Below, in pieces: positions 14,776 to 23,168 of a stretch of DNA of 64,000 bases. The DNA lies in contig JAZRDO010000015.1 in the NCBI GenBank assembly GCA_045660325.1, forward strand, positions 1 through 64,000, in the 5' to 3' direction. The notes beneath the pieces are model-generated. The model did not search any database. It was not told the origin of the DNA and saw only the letters and a program-made list of their open reading frames with translations. A program made the position numbers and the translations under genes. Source of the DNA: SVTX01 sp045660325 (GTDB lineage: Bacteria > Bacillota > Clostridia > Oscillospirales > CAG-272). How positions within the stretch are numbered: position 1 is the stretch's first letter; each line of letters starts with the position of its first letter.

Positions 14776-15633
14776 ATGAAGATCGGCGCGGTATATCATC
14801 CTGAATTTGTCGGACGCGAGAGGTTCGGTAACAAAAGATTTTCTATATTTGCGGGTAGCGGATACGACGCGATAGATTACAATATGACCAATACGGAGAG
14901 GGAGATATATACCTGCTCCGAGGAGGATTTTGAAGCTGCGATGCTCTCCGAGAGAGCCGATATCGAGGCGGCGGGACTTTTCGTGTCCCAGGTGCACGGG
15001 CCGTGGAGATGTCCGCCGATAGATTCAACTCCCGCTGACCGAGCCGAGAGAATGGAGAGGATGAAGCGATCCATTCGCGCAACAAGGCTGCTCGGCGCAA
15101 AATTCTGGGTAGTGCATCCAATTATGCCGTGCTCGACGGCGGATCTTGTTTTGGGCGGCGCGGACAAGACATGGGAGATAAATATTGAATTTTTCACGGA
15201 GCTTTGCGCGTTTGCGAGGGAGCAGGGCGTAGTTATTTGTGTAGAAAATATGCCCTTTATTCCGTTTTCAATTGCGACACCCGAGCAGATCATAAAGCTT
15301 ATCGATACTATAAACGACGATAATTTTAAAATGTGTCTTGACACGGGACACGTTGCGGTATTCCCCGAGCTGTCGGTCGGCGACTCCATCCGCGCGTGCG
15401 GGGATAGAATAAAGGTCCTCCATATTCACGACAATCTCGGAGACCGCGATTCGCACCTTTTCCCGACAGAAGGTAAAATCGACTGGCGCGACGTTATGGT
15501 GGCGCTTCGAGAGATCGGCTTTGACGGTGTGTTCTCGCTTGAAGCAACGCTTGATATATCTCTTCCCGACGGCGAGCTTATCGCGCAGGGGGACGAGCTT
15601 TACCGCATAGCAAAGGAAATTACAGAAGCTTAA
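14776..15633 (+). CDS. Sugar phosphate isomerase/epimerase-like TIM barrel
   Basis: A 285-residue TIM-barrel protein of the xylose-isomerase-like / AP-endonuclease 2 superfamily. The metal-ligand pattern is visible: a Glu in VICVENMPF, DTGHVAV, the HIHDNLGDRDSH loop and the C-terminal SLEATLD. These bind divalent metal and act on sugars, sugar phosphates or, in the DNA-repair branch, abasic sites. The lack of DNA-binding loops and the company of a GH43-like gene and a metallohydrolase favour a carbohydrate substrate. It has its own promoter and a strong terminator 10 bases downstream of the stop. Confidence 0.82.
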   Translation: MKIGAVYHPEFVGRERFGNKRFSIFAGSGYDAIDYNMTNTEREIYTCSEEDFEAAMLSERADIEAAGLFVSQVHGPWRCPPIDSTPADRAERMERMKRSIRATRLLGAKFWVVHPIMPCSTADLVLGGADKTWEINIEFFTELCAFAREQGVVICVENMPFIPFSIATPEQIIKLIDTINDDNFKMCLDTGHVAVFPELSVGDSIRACGDRIKVLHIHDNLGDRDSHLFPTEGKIDWRDVMVALREIGFDGVFSLEATLDISLPDGELIAQGDELYRIAKEITEA

Positions 15634-15640
15634 TAGCTTA

Positions 15641-15668
15641 CCCCCGAAAGCTTTCGGGGGTTTTTCTT
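15641..15668 (+). terminator. Terminator
   Basis: A 20-base perfect palindrome, CCCCCGAAAGCTTTCGGGGG, followed by a T run. The outer arms can form the stem with a short loop. Confidence 0.9.
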
Positions 15669-15736
15669 TTTATCCTCTTGAAAAGCGGGGAAAAATATGA
15701 TATTATAATAATAACGACCTCAAAGGAGGAAAAATT

Positions 15737-16405
15737 ATGAAACTTCAATTTTTAGGCACAGGCGCGGCGGATTGGTGCTTGGCGCTTCACAAGGGTGTGG
15801 ACGGCTTCAGACGAAACTCTGCGCTTCTTATTGACGATTGCTTGCTCGTTGATCCCAGCCCCGACGTTCCCGACGCGATCGGCGAATTCAATATTGACAA
15901 GACACAGATAAAATATATAATCAATTCCCACAAGCATCCCGACCATTACAACGAGGACACGGTAGCATTTCTCTCGGACGCGGAGTTCATTGAGCTTTCG
16001 GCGGGCGAGACGAAGCAGATCGGCAAGTACACGGTGCAGGCGCTTCGTGCAAATCACTCCACCGAAACCGTGCACTTTATAATCTTTGACGGCGAGAAGC
16101 GTCTTTTTTACGGACTTGACGGCGGTTGGCTTATGTTTGAGGAGCTTGAGGCTATTAAGGAAAACGGAATTGACCTTATTATTTTTGACGCGACAGTTGG
16201 AGATATCCCGGGTGATTACCGAATTTTTGAGCATAATAATTTAAGTATGGTGCGCGAGATGAAGACCTCTCTTATGCCCCATATAAAGAGATTTATGATT
16301 AGCCACATGGCAAGAACGCTTCACACCTCGCACGAAGAGCTCTGCGAGAATATGAAGAAGCACAATATTGAGGTCGCATTCGACGGCTTTGTAACCGAGG
16401 TTTGA
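15737..16405 (+). CDS. MBL-fold metallohydrolase
   Basis: A 222-residue metallo-beta-lactamase-fold hydrolase. The HxHxDH signature is in NSHKHPDHYNED; further ligands are expected at ANHSTE, in FYGLDGGW and in MISHMARTLH. The pattern resembles PhnP-like phosphodiesterases, which cleave cyclic phosphates, but the substrate is unassigned. It has an AAAGGAGGAA site. The stop is one base from the next start, so it is probably translated with the P1 peptidase gene. Confidence 0.83.
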   Translation: MKLQFLGTGAADWCLALHKGVDGFRRNSALLIDDCLLVDPSPDVPDAIGEFNIDKTQIKYIINSHKHPDHYNEDTVAFLSDAEFIELSAGETKQIGKYTVQALRANHSTETVHFIIFDGEKRLFYGLDGGWLMFEELEAIKENGIDLIIFDATVGDIPGDYRIFEHNNLSMVREMKTSLMPHIKRFMISHMARTLHTSHEELCENMKKHNIEVAFDGFVTEV

Positions 16406-16406
16406 T

Positions 16407-17495
16407 ATGAATTCAAAGCGAATCAGAGATTTTGGTATCTCTGTGGGAAGCTTGCCCACGGGAGAGAAAAATAAAATAACCGACGTGCCCGGCGTTCGTG
16501 TAGGTCAGGTTACGATAGACACCGATAAGTCCAAGACGGGCGTTACCGTGATAATTCCTGCAGAGGGTAACCTTTATACGCATCCCGTTGTCGGCGCGGC
16601 TCACGTGATAAACGGCTTTGGCAAGACCGCAGGACTTATGCAGGTTGAGGAGCTTGGCACGATAGAGACACCTATTGCGCTTACGGGTACGCTCAACGTG
16701 GGCAAGGTACACAATGCGCTTGTAAGCTACACCGTGAGTCAGTGCGAGAGCGAGGGCGGCTTTGCTCGCTCGGTAAATCCCGTTGTCGGCGAGACGAACG
16801 ACGGAACTCTGTCCTACGGAGCTATTCGTCCTACGGATGAGGCGCAGGTGCTTGAGGCGATAAATAACGCCTCGGACGATTTTTCCGAGGGCGACGTTGG
16901 CGCAGGTAAGGGAACCGTTTGCTTCGGGCTTAAGGGCGGTATCGGATCCGCCTCCCGTATAATTGAGATCAATGAAGAAAAATACACCATAGGCGCACTC
17001 GTTCAGACCAATTTCGGTTGTATCGAGGATCTTCGCATTGACGGTCTTCCGGTCGGCAGACAGGTTATAAGAATGATGGCGGAGGAAAAGGCGCGCGCTA
17101 TCACGGGTCAGGACGATATAGGATCTATTATGATAATTGTCGGTACGGACTTGCCCGTAAGTGAGCTTCAGCTCAAAAGAATTTTGAAGCGCGTAACGGT
17201 GGGCTTGGCGCGTACGGGCTCGTATATAGGACACGGCTCGGGCGACGTAGTTATCGGCTTTACAACTGCTAACCGACGCGGCGGCGACGAGGCGCTTCGC
17301 AGCATTACCGCTATTTCCGACGGACAGATCGATAAGGCGTTCCGCGCGGTAGCCGAGAGTGTTGAGAAGGCAATTTATAATTCTATGGTTGCCGCCGACA
17401 GAGTGGTTGGCTTCAACGGAAAAGAAACCGTTACGGTAAGAGCCTTGAATGAGTTTTTGCCCGAGGCGATTGAGAAGTGCAGAGTTAAGAGTTAA
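16407..17495 (+). CDS. P1-family aminopeptidase/D-esterase (DmpA-like)
   Basis: A 362-residue member of peptidase family S58 (DmpA/BapA type). It opens with the typical KITDVPGVRVGQVTID region and includes GHGSGDVVIGF, the site where the precursor is cut between Gly and the nucleophile Ser to give two chains. Family members release N-terminal amino acids, act on D-amino-acid amides or beta-peptides. The last five codons and the TAA stop lie inside a GTGCAGAGTTAAG repeat (17477-17508), so the original C-terminus may have been replaced by repeat sequence. It is cytoplasmic (no signal peptide). Confidence 0.85.
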   Translation: MNSKRIRDFGISVGSLPTGEKNKITDVPGVRVGQVTIDTDKSKTGVTVIIPAEGNLYTHPVVGAAHVINGFGKTAGLMQVEELGTIETPIALTGTLNVGKVHNALVSYTVSQCESEGGFARSVNPVVGETNDGTLSYGAIRPTDEAQVLEAINNASDDFSEGDVGAGKGTVCFGLKGGIGSASRIIEINEEKYTIGALVQTNFGCIEDLRIDGLPVGRQVIRMMAEEKARAITGQDDIGSIMIIVGTDLPVSELQLKRILKRVTVGLARTGSYIGHGSGDVVIGFTTANRRGGDEALRSITAISDGQIDKAFRAVAESVEKAIYNSMVAADRVVGFNGKETVTVRALNEFLPEAIEKCRVKS

Positions 17496-17508
17496 GAGTG
17501 CAGAGTTG
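17477..17508 (+). repeat. GTGCAGAGTTAAG heptamer-type repeat
   Basis: Two copies of GTGCAGAGTT with interposed AAGAGTT units. The same family occurs at 42963-42987, 59013-59046, 59208-59247 and 59318-59350. Here it covers the 3' end of the P1 peptidase gene. Confidence 0.8.
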
Positions 17509-17521
17509 TTTGGAGAATAAT

Positions 17522-18568
17522 ATGAAATACAATTCCTTTAAGCCGGGCGCGACCTGGTACGATACTGACGGAAATAGAATTCAGGCGCACGCGGGATATA
17601 TGTTTTATGAGAACGGTACGTTCTATTGGTACGGCGAGAATAAGGAAAAATCCCAGTCCGAGTGGGAGCTTTGGCATTGGGGAATAAGACTTTATTCGTC
17701 AAAGGACCTTTACAATTGGAAGAGCGAGGGCATTATAATTGAGCCCGTGCTCGACGACGATACACATTCGCTTTACTATAACGCGAGACTCGACCGTCCC
17801 CACCTTTTGTACAATGAAAAGACAAAGAAATACGTTATGTGGGCAAAGGTTATGACGGGCAGACCCGACAAGCTTGATTATGCGATCATTTTGACGGCTG
17901 ACAGCATCAAGGGTCCTTATACGCTCGTTCGCGATCATTATAACCCCAACGGACACGGATTTGGCGACTTTGAGGTCGTGTCCGACGGTGTGCGCGCGTA
18001 CGTTATTTATGAAAAGCCCCATACAGAGATGATAATTTCCCCCTTGACCGAGGATTATCTCGGCGTTGAGGAGGGCAACTTCAAGAGCTATTTCCACAAC
18101 GGACATCCTCCCTTTATTCGCGAGGCACCCGCGACCTTCCGTTATAACGGCAAGATCTATATGATAACCTCGGGCACGACCGCAAAATTCCCGAATCCCT
18201 CGGAATCCGCGGTAGCAGACGATTATATGGGTGAATGGCTGGTGCAGGGAATTACGCATATTGATGACGTTAAGCGCACCTCGTTTGACTCCCAGATAAG
18301 CTGTATTTTCAAGCATCCTGCAAAGAAAGATCTGTTTATTGCGATGGCGGACAGATGGCTTGACGATATCCCTGCGGATATGCCGCACATTTGCGATATT
18401 TTTGATAGTATTTATAATCCCAATAAGGTTGCGATCCCGTTTGATATGACTAAGGTAACGAAGAAGAATACGTCCGTTGCCGAGTACGTATGGCTTCCGA
18501 TCGAATTTGAGGGAGATATGCCCAGAATTCGTTGGTACGACGAGTGGAGATGGGAAGATTTTGAGTAA
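17522..18568 (+). CDS. GH43-like glycosidase, cytoplasmic
   Basis: A 348-residue five-bladed beta-propeller glycosidase-like protein. The opening DTDGNRIQAHAG and FYWYGENKE segments resemble the exo-beta-1,3-galactanase branch of GH43 (subfamily 24). No signal peptide is present, so it would act on imported oligosaccharides. The start at 17522 is chosen because TTTGGAGAATA precedes it; the open frame upstream consists of the heptamer repeat. The family assignment is by motif memory and the substrate is uncertain. It is followed after 10 bases by the Dabb gene. Confidence 0.72.
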   Translation: MKYNSFKPGATWYDTDGNRIQAHAGYMFYENGTFYWYGENKEKSQSEWELWHWGIRLYSSKDLYNWKSEGIIIEPVLDDDTHSLYYNARLDRPHLLYNEKTKKYVMWAKVMTGRPDKLDYAIILTADSIKGPYTLVRDHYNPNGHGFGDFEVVSDGVRAYVIYEKPHTEMIISPLTEDYLGVEEGNFKSYFHNGHPPFIREAPATFRYNGKIYMITSGTTAKFPNPSESAVADDYMGEWLVQGITHIDDVKRTSFDSQISCIFKHPAKKDLFIAMADRWLDDIPADMPHICDIFDSIYNPNKVAIPFDMTKVTKKNTSVAEYVWLPIEFEGDMPRIRWYDEWRWEDFE

Positions 18569-18578
18569 GGGGTAAAAA

Positions 18579-18881
18579 ATGATAAGACACGTAATTATGT
18601 GGAAGCTCTGCGACAGTCTTGACGGAATGGACAAGGAGCAGATCATGGGTAAGATCGAGGAGAAGTTCAAGCACTTGAAGGCAACTATTCCCGAGATAAG
18701 ATCAATGCGCGTGGAGAGAGATATTCTTCGCAGTCCGCGTTCGTTCGATATGATCTACATAACGGAGTTTGATTCTCTTGAGGCTCTTGAATCCTACAGA
18801 GTACACCCCGAGCACGTAAAGGTAGCGGAATTTATCGCGCGCGTAAGAGTTGCGCAGGCGGTAACGGATACGGAAATATAA
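18579..18881 (+). CDS. Dabb-domain protein
   Basis: A 100-residue stress-responsive alpha/beta-barrel (Dabb) protein: the start MIRHVIMWKL, the central RSFDMIYITEFDS and HPEHVKVAEFI near the end are characteristic. Dabb proteins dimerise and have varied or unknown roles, often encoded beside sugar-catabolic enzymes as here. GGGGTAAAAA precedes the ATG. Confidence 0.85.
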   Translation: MIRHVIMWKLCDSLDGMDKEQIMGKIEEKFKHLKATIPEIRSMRVERDILRSPRSFDMIYITEFDSLEALESYRVHPEHVKVAEFIARVRVAQAVTDTEI

Positions 18882-18899
18882 AATTTTTGGAGAATTATT

Positions 18900-19514
18900 A
18901 TGGCAACACCAATGTTAATAGGCATCGCGGGCGGCACGGGCTCGGGCAAATCCACGTTCGCAAACGGCTTAAAGAAGCTTTTCCCCGACGATATAACTAT
19001 TATTTCTTACGATAATTACTATAAGGCGCAGGATCATCTTACGATGGAGGAGAGAGTCAAGACGAACTATGACTGTCCCGACGCGCTTGATACGGATCTT
19101 CTTGTAAAGCATCTCCGTCAGCTTCTTGCGGGCGAGTGTGTTGACGTGCCGAATTACGATTTCTGCATACATACCAGATGCGCTGAGGTAACTCGCCTCT
19201 GTCCTACGCCCGTAATCATTATCGACGGCATTCTGACCTTCTATGATGAGCGACTCCGCGAGCTTTTTGATGTCAAGATCTATGCCGACGCGGATGCGGA
19301 TGAGAGAATTCTCCGCCGACTCCGTCGCGACGTAACCGAGAGAGGACGAGATATTGACGGCGTTATCAATCAGTACGTAAGCACGGTCAAGGTCATGCAC
19401 GGAATCTACGTTGAGCCTACGAAGAAGTATGCTGATATTATTGTAAACGGCGGAAGAAACAAGGTGGCTCTCGATATCGTTGCTTCAAGGATCAAGAGAA
19501 AATTAGGTAAATAA
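18900..19514 (+). CDS. udk: Uridine kinase
   Basis: A 204-residue nucleoside kinase of the uridine kinase / phosphoribulokinase family. The P-loop is GGTGSGKS at residues 11-18. SYDNYYK and the nucleoside-binding segment PNYDFCIHTR follow, then RRLRRDVTERGRDID as the lid with its arginines. It phosphorylates uridine and cytidine in pyrimidine salvage. Length is normal for the family. Its TTGGAGAATTATT site follows the Dabb stop by 18 bases; a strong terminator comes right after. Confidence 0.9.
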   Translation: MATPMLIGIAGGTGSGKSTFANGLKKLFPDDITIISYDNYYKAQDHLTMEERVKTNYDCPDALDTDLLVKHLRQLLAGECVDVPNYDFCIHTRCAEVTRLCPTPVIIIDGILTFYDERLRELFDVKIYADADADERILRRLRRDVTERGRDIDGVINQYVSTVKVMHGIYVEPTKKYADIIVNGGRNKVALDIVASRIKRKLGK

Positions 19515-19520
19515 ATAAAA

Positions 19521-19546
19521 AAGCCACGCAGCGCGTGGCTTTTTTG
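19521..19546. terminator. Bidirectional terminator
   Basis: GCCACGC-AGC-GCGTGGC with A run on the left and T run on the right, between convergent udk and the condensation-like gene. Confidence 0.9.
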
Positions 19547-19565
19547 TTTCATTAATGTATTTGTT

Positions 19566-20921
19566 TTATTCGAGGGAGATATCGCGGAGCTGTATCTGGG
19601 GGTCGTTCAAAACCTGATTAAGCACGTTTAAATACTTTTTGTGGAATTCTGCAACGTGCGCTTCGCTTGTAGTCTTGGTATGTACCTCGTAGCCCATTTT
19701 GATAGTGCCCGTCTTTGTATCGAAGAGCTGAATGATATATCCGGGAAGCGCGCCCTTGCCGTTGGAGTAAATAGTAAAGTCAACTCCCTCGGGGGTCTCG
19801 AAGGGAACGAACGAGAACGCTATTGAATAATACGTCTCGAGGAACGAGGAGCGATATGCATTGTGGAGCATTGATTCAAACTTTACGTCCGGAAAGTCAA
19901 TGTGCATATAAACCTTTGCCTGGCTTGCGGCAAAGCGCTTGATGTTTTCCTCAAAGGTTCTCTTGTAGCTGTATCTTGTATAGCATGCAATGGACTGAAC
20001 CTTAGTTCCCGCGCAGTTCTTCTCGTTGGGGGTGATTCGGCAGTTGCAAAGCGAAAGAGGAAGAGTGTTCTTAGTCTTATCGTTAAGTATCGCCGCCGTC
20101 ATCGTGCAGGTGTAGAAGAAAAAGTTTGCGGGGGAAACCTGATTTTCGCGGCAATACGAAATTACTCTTTCGGTAAGATCATTGTTAATTTCGTGAACGT
20201 AAGCCTCGGTGTCGTTGTTGATGAAGAACATCTTCATGCCACGGTGATTGCTACGAAGCTTCTTTTGCCATATCTTGTTGTCGGGGCCGTGAATACCCGT
20301 GTAATAAGGCTCGGGCTTATCGTTGAGCATATCCTTGAAGAAATCCTCGTGCTTTGTTTGGCGGCGCTCGTTGTAATTTCTTTCGATATCTCTCTTGACA
20401 ACGTCCTCAAAGCTTGCGGGACGGGGAGGAAGCTCTGTTCCGTTTTTGAGCGCGTTATAAACGTCAAGCAGATCCTTATAGATAACAAAGATGCCGTAAA
20501 CGTCCAAAACGAGGTGGCACACCTTCAAAAGAACCATGTTCTTTCCGTCGGGTGTCTTGATGAAATGCGGTTCAATAACCGTGCCTCGCATATACTGAAT
20601 GGGTCGTTTTTTGTAATTGTTGATAAAGCTGTCGAACTGCTTTTGCGTATCGTATTTTACAACGCGTATTTTTTGGTAGGGTCTTTGATCCTCAAATATC
20701 TGACACAGCTCGCCTTTGTGCTTAAAGAACTTTATCCTCAGGCAGTCGTTACGTTCAACAACAAGGTTGTACGCCTTTTCCATAATGGCGAAATCAACGT
20801 CCTCACTAACGGTTATAGAGGAGAGAATGTTGATAACTCTTTTGAAAAGTGTGTACTTGCATTGAAGGTAAGGCACGCCCTGCGATGGAGAAAGCTCATA
20901 GCGGGTTTTCGTTTCTTTCAT
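19566..20921 (-). CDS. Condensation-domain-superfamily acyltransferase
   Basis: A 451-residue protein of the CoA-dependent acyltransferase / NRPS-condensation / alcohol acetyltransferase superfamily. The catalytic HxxxD is H136-L-V-L-D140. No adenylation or carrier domain is attached. Stand-alone members form esters or amides from acyl-CoA or acyl-ACP donors. The start at 20921 (MKETKTRYELS) has AGAAAGG upstream and follows the promoter; the longer frame to 21203 would run through the promoter. It has a consensus promoter. Its link to the acyl cluster at 6508-14170 is possible but unproven. Confidence 0.8.
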   Translation of the reverse strand: MKETKTRYELSPSQGVPYLQCKYTLFKRVINILSSITVSEDVDFAIMEKAYNLVVERNDCLRIKFFKHKGELCQIFEDQRPYQKIRVVKYDTQKQFDSFINNYKKRPIQYMRGTVIEPHFIKTPDGKNMVLLKVCHLVLDVYGIFVIYKDLLDVYNALKNGTELPPRPASFEDVVKRDIERNYNERRQTKHEDFFKDMLNDKPEPYYTGIHGPDNKIWQKKLRSNHRGMKMFFINNDTEAYVHEINNDLTERVISYCRENQVSPANFFFYTCTMTAAILNDKTKNTLPLSLCNCRITPNEKNCAGTKVQSIACYTRYSYKRTFEENIKRFAASQAKVYMHIDFPDVKFESMLHNAYRSSFLETYYSIAFSFVPFETPEGVDFTIYSNGKGALPGYIIQLFDTKTGTIKMGYEVHTKTTSEAHVAEFHKKYLNVLNQVLNDPQIQLRDISLE

Positions 20922-20963
20922 TTTTTGCCTTTCTTTCCGCACAATCTTGGTGCATTTATATAT

Positions 20964-21016
20964 GGCGCAATCGAGGCGCCGTATTATATTATATAAAATT
21001 ATTTTAGTCTTGTCAA
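20964..21016 (-). promoter_or_regulatory. Consensus promoter with downstream inverted repeat
   Basis: On the minus strand TTGACA (21016-21011), 17 bases, TATAAT (20993-20988). Just downstream, at the expected transcript start, is GGCGC-N7-GCGCC (20980-20964), a possible operator or 5' hairpin. Confidence 0.8.
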
Positions 21017-21138
21017 CGAATTTGTCGACTTTTTGGAGAACGCGTCGAAAATTTCGTTGATTTTGTTTATTAATGGTTAATTTTAGTGTCGTAATGAGTC
21101 GGATATATAATTTTTTAGATGTTTTTTCTATTTTAGTG

Positions 21139-21167
21139 TTGAATTTATTTGAGTTTTGTGATACAAT
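21139..21167 (+). promoter_or_regulatory. SigA-type promoter
   Basis: TTGAAT (21139-21144), 17 bases, TACAAT (21162-21167), upstream of the YwaF-like gene. Confidence 0.7.
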
Positions 21168-21201
21168 GATGCGATGCAAATAACACAAAGGAGAAAAAAC
21201 C

Positions 21202-21954
21202 ATGGTTTGGGGTACGTTTACTTTAACTCATATAATTTCACTCATTATAGGCGCGGGCATTATTGTCGGTCTATATTTTATACTTAAGGGAAGAGCTCTT
21301 AAAACGCAGATGATAATTCTCGGGGTACTGTCATTTTCGGGTATTGCCGCAATTATTTTCAATCTCGTAAGATGGGGCACGCCCTTGGAATACTTGCCGT
21401 TCCACCTTTGCTCGCTAAACGCTATGATACTGCCGATAGCGGTGTTTACACGAAATAAGCGCATTTGTAATCTGCTTATGCTTTGGTCAATAGGCGCACT
21501 TGCCGCGCTTGTGCTCAATACGTCTGTTGCGGCAGCGGAGATACCGAGCTGGGTTTTCGTCTTCTATTATTTCCCGCACGTGCTCGAATTCGGCATACCG
21601 ATCCTTCTCTTCAAGCTGGGTCTTGTAAAGCTTGATAAGAAATGCATCTGGTCGACGGTGGTTATCACTATGGGTTCCTATATATTGATCCATTTTATCA
21701 ACGTTATTATTAATAATATATGCGCTGCTAAAAATATTCTTGATTCTGCGGGTAACTTAATTCAGGTCAACTATATGTTCTCGATCAATCACGCGGAAAA
21801 TCCTTTGCTCAAGATATTCTACGGCATTATTCCGCATTCGTTCTGGTACATGTTCCTGTGCGTACCCGTAGCGGTGATATATCTTGTTGCGATCTACGGT
21901 GTATATGAAATATATTTAAGAGCGTCCGCCAAAAAGAATAAGAAAATGGCATAA
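21202..21954 (+). CDS. YwaF/TMEM164-like membrane protein
   Basis: A 250-residue integral membrane protein with seven hydrophobic segments. The arrangement LEYLPFHLCSLNAM in the third segment and PHVLEFGIP in the fifth is typical of the TIGR02206/YwaF family, related to human TMEM164. The TMEM164 protein has been linked to acyl transfer in lipid metabolism; the bacterial members are uncharacterised. Transcribed alone from its own promoter, with AAAGGAGAAA before the ATG and a terminator after. Confidence 0.75.
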   Translation: MVWGTFTLTHIISLIIGAGIIVGLYFILKGRALKTQMIILGVLSFSGIAAIIFNLVRWGTPLEYLPFHLCSLNAMILPIAVFTRNKRICNLLMLWSIGALAALVLNTSVAAAEIPSWVFVFYYFPHVLEFGIPILLFKLGLVKLDKKCIWSTVVITMGSYILIHFINVIINNICAAKNILDSAGNLIQVNYMFSINHAENPLLKIFYGIIPHSFWYMFLCVPVAVIYLVAIYGVYEIYLRASAKKNKKMA

Positions 21955-21959
21955 AACAA

Positions 21960-21993
21960 AATGCTCCTGCGATAACAGGAGCATTTTATTTTT
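21960..21993. terminator. Terminator
   Basis: ATGCTCCTG-CGATAA-CAGGAGCAT followed by TTTATTTTT. It separates the convergent YwaF-like and asnA genes. Confidence 0.88.
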
Positions 21994-21999
21994 ACATAA

Positions 22000-23007
22000 T
22001 TAAAGCAATCTTATTCCCGCCGATTTGCAGGCTTCAACGGTTTCGGTATCCCAGATGCTTGACTGCACCTCACCGATATGCGCGCAGCCCATCATGAGCA
22101 TACAAAGTCTTGACTGACCGATACCGCCGCCGATGGTAAGGGGCAGCTCGCCTGCGAGCAAGGCTTTATGGAAGGGGAGTGTTCGTCTATCGTCGCAGCC
22201 TGCGGCTGTGAGCTGACGGTCGAGAGCCGCCGCATCTACGCGGATGCCCATTGAGGATATCTCAAGCGCGCGGCTGAGTGTGTCGTCCCAAAAAATGAGG
22301 TCGCCGTTGAGAGTCCAGTCGTCGTAGTCGGGCGCGCGGTTGCCGTGAGGCTTGCCCGATCTCAGCTTGTCGCCGATCTGCATAATGAATACCGTCTTAT
22401 GCTCGTATGCGAAGATGTTCTCTCGCTCGTCGGGAGTCGCATTGGGATACATATCCTCAAGCTCCTGAGTTGTGATGAATTTTACGTTGCGCTCAAGCTT
22501 CTGAGGAAGCTGGGGGAAGCGCACGTGGAGTCTGTCCGCGGTGTCGCAAATAGCGCCGACAATCGCGCGAACGATAAGCTTTAAATAGTCGAGATTGCGA
22601 TTCTCCTCACCGATTATCTTTTCCCAGTCCCACTGGTCGACGTAAATCGAGTGAATGTTGTCAAGCTCCTCGTCGCGACGGATAGCATTCATATCCGTAT
22701 AGAGTCCCTGACCGAGCTTGAAGCCGTATTCCTTGAGTGCCTGTCTTTTCCATTTAGCGAGGGAGTGAACGACCTGAGCCTCGGCTCCGATTGCGGGAAC
22801 GTCGAAGGAAACGGGGCGCTCAACGCCCGAGAGATTGTCGTTAAGACCGCTTGCCTCTGTTACGAAGAGGGGAGCGGAAACTCGCTTCAAATGGAGCGCG
22901 GAGGCAAATTCCTCCTGAAAGGTCTCCTTTATATATGCGATAGCTCGTTGAGTATCGTATTTGTCAAGATGTGAGGTGTAGCCCTCGGGAATGTATGTCT
23001 TTTGCAT
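22000..23007 (-). CDS. asnA: Aspartate-ammonia ligase
   Basis: A 335-residue AsnA-type asparagine synthetase, a class II aminoacyl-tRNA-synthetase-like fold that makes asparagine from aspartate, ammonia and ATP. The start MQKTYIPEGY, SGLNDNLSGVERPV, VDQWDWEK, and the final GGGIGQSRLCM (motif 3-like) are diagnostic. Length matches the E. coli enzyme (330). It is monocistronic, with a consensus promoter back to back with that of thyX. The ammonia-dependent enzyme fits an organism that also relies on a type III glutamine synthetase. Confidence 0.95.
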   Translation of the reverse strand: MQKTYIPEGYTSHLDKYDTQRAIAYIKETFQEEFASALHLKRVSAPLFVTEASGLNDNLSGVERPVSFDVPAIGAEAQVVHSLAKWKRQALKEYGFKLGQGLYTDMNAIRRDEELDNIHSIYVDQWDWEKIIGEENRNLDYLKLIVRAIVGAICDTADRLHVRFPQLPQKLERNVKFITTQELEDMYPNATPDERENIFAYEHKTVFIMQIGDKLRSGKPHGNRAPDYDDWTLNGDLIFWDDTLSRALEISSMGIRVDAAALDRQLTAAGCDDRRTLPFHKALLAGELPLTIGGGIGQSRLCMLMMGCAHIGEVQSSIWDTETVEACKSAGIRLL

Positions 23008-23039
23008 TTTTTATTCCCCTTAATTTATAAATATACATA

Positions 23040-23068
23040 ATTATAACAAATCCGCCCCTGCTTGTCAA
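23040..23068 (-). promoter_or_regulatory. Consensus promoter of asnA
   Basis: On the minus strand TTGACA (23068-23063), 17 bases, TATAAT (23045-23040). Confidence 0.9.
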
Positions 23069-23106
23069 GGAGTATGGGAAAATTCGGACGGTGAGTGAAC
23101 TTTAGG

Positions 23107-23135
23107 TTGACAAATTTCGACATAAATGATATAAT
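23107..23135 (+). promoter_or_regulatory. Consensus promoter of thyX
   Basis: TTGACA (23107-23112), 17 bases, TATAAT (23130-23135). The spacer holds TTCGACA, an inverted 0A-box core that may be chance. Confidence 0.88.
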
Positions 23136-23168
23136 GTTTTTAATATGATTGAGCAAAGGGGAAGAAAA

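Noticed and set aside
15678..15709. Promoter before the MBL hydrolase gene
   Set aside because: TTGAAA and TATAAT are 20 bases apart, too far for a confident SigA call.
19902..20996. Plus-strand open frame of 364 codons
   Set aside because: Antisense to the condensation-type gene, whose HxxxD motif, ribosome binding site and promoter support the minus strand.
23113..23129. Spo0A box in the thyX promoter
   Set aside because: TTCGACA lies between -35 and -10, and thyX is not expected to be under Spo0A; a 7-base match is easily chance.
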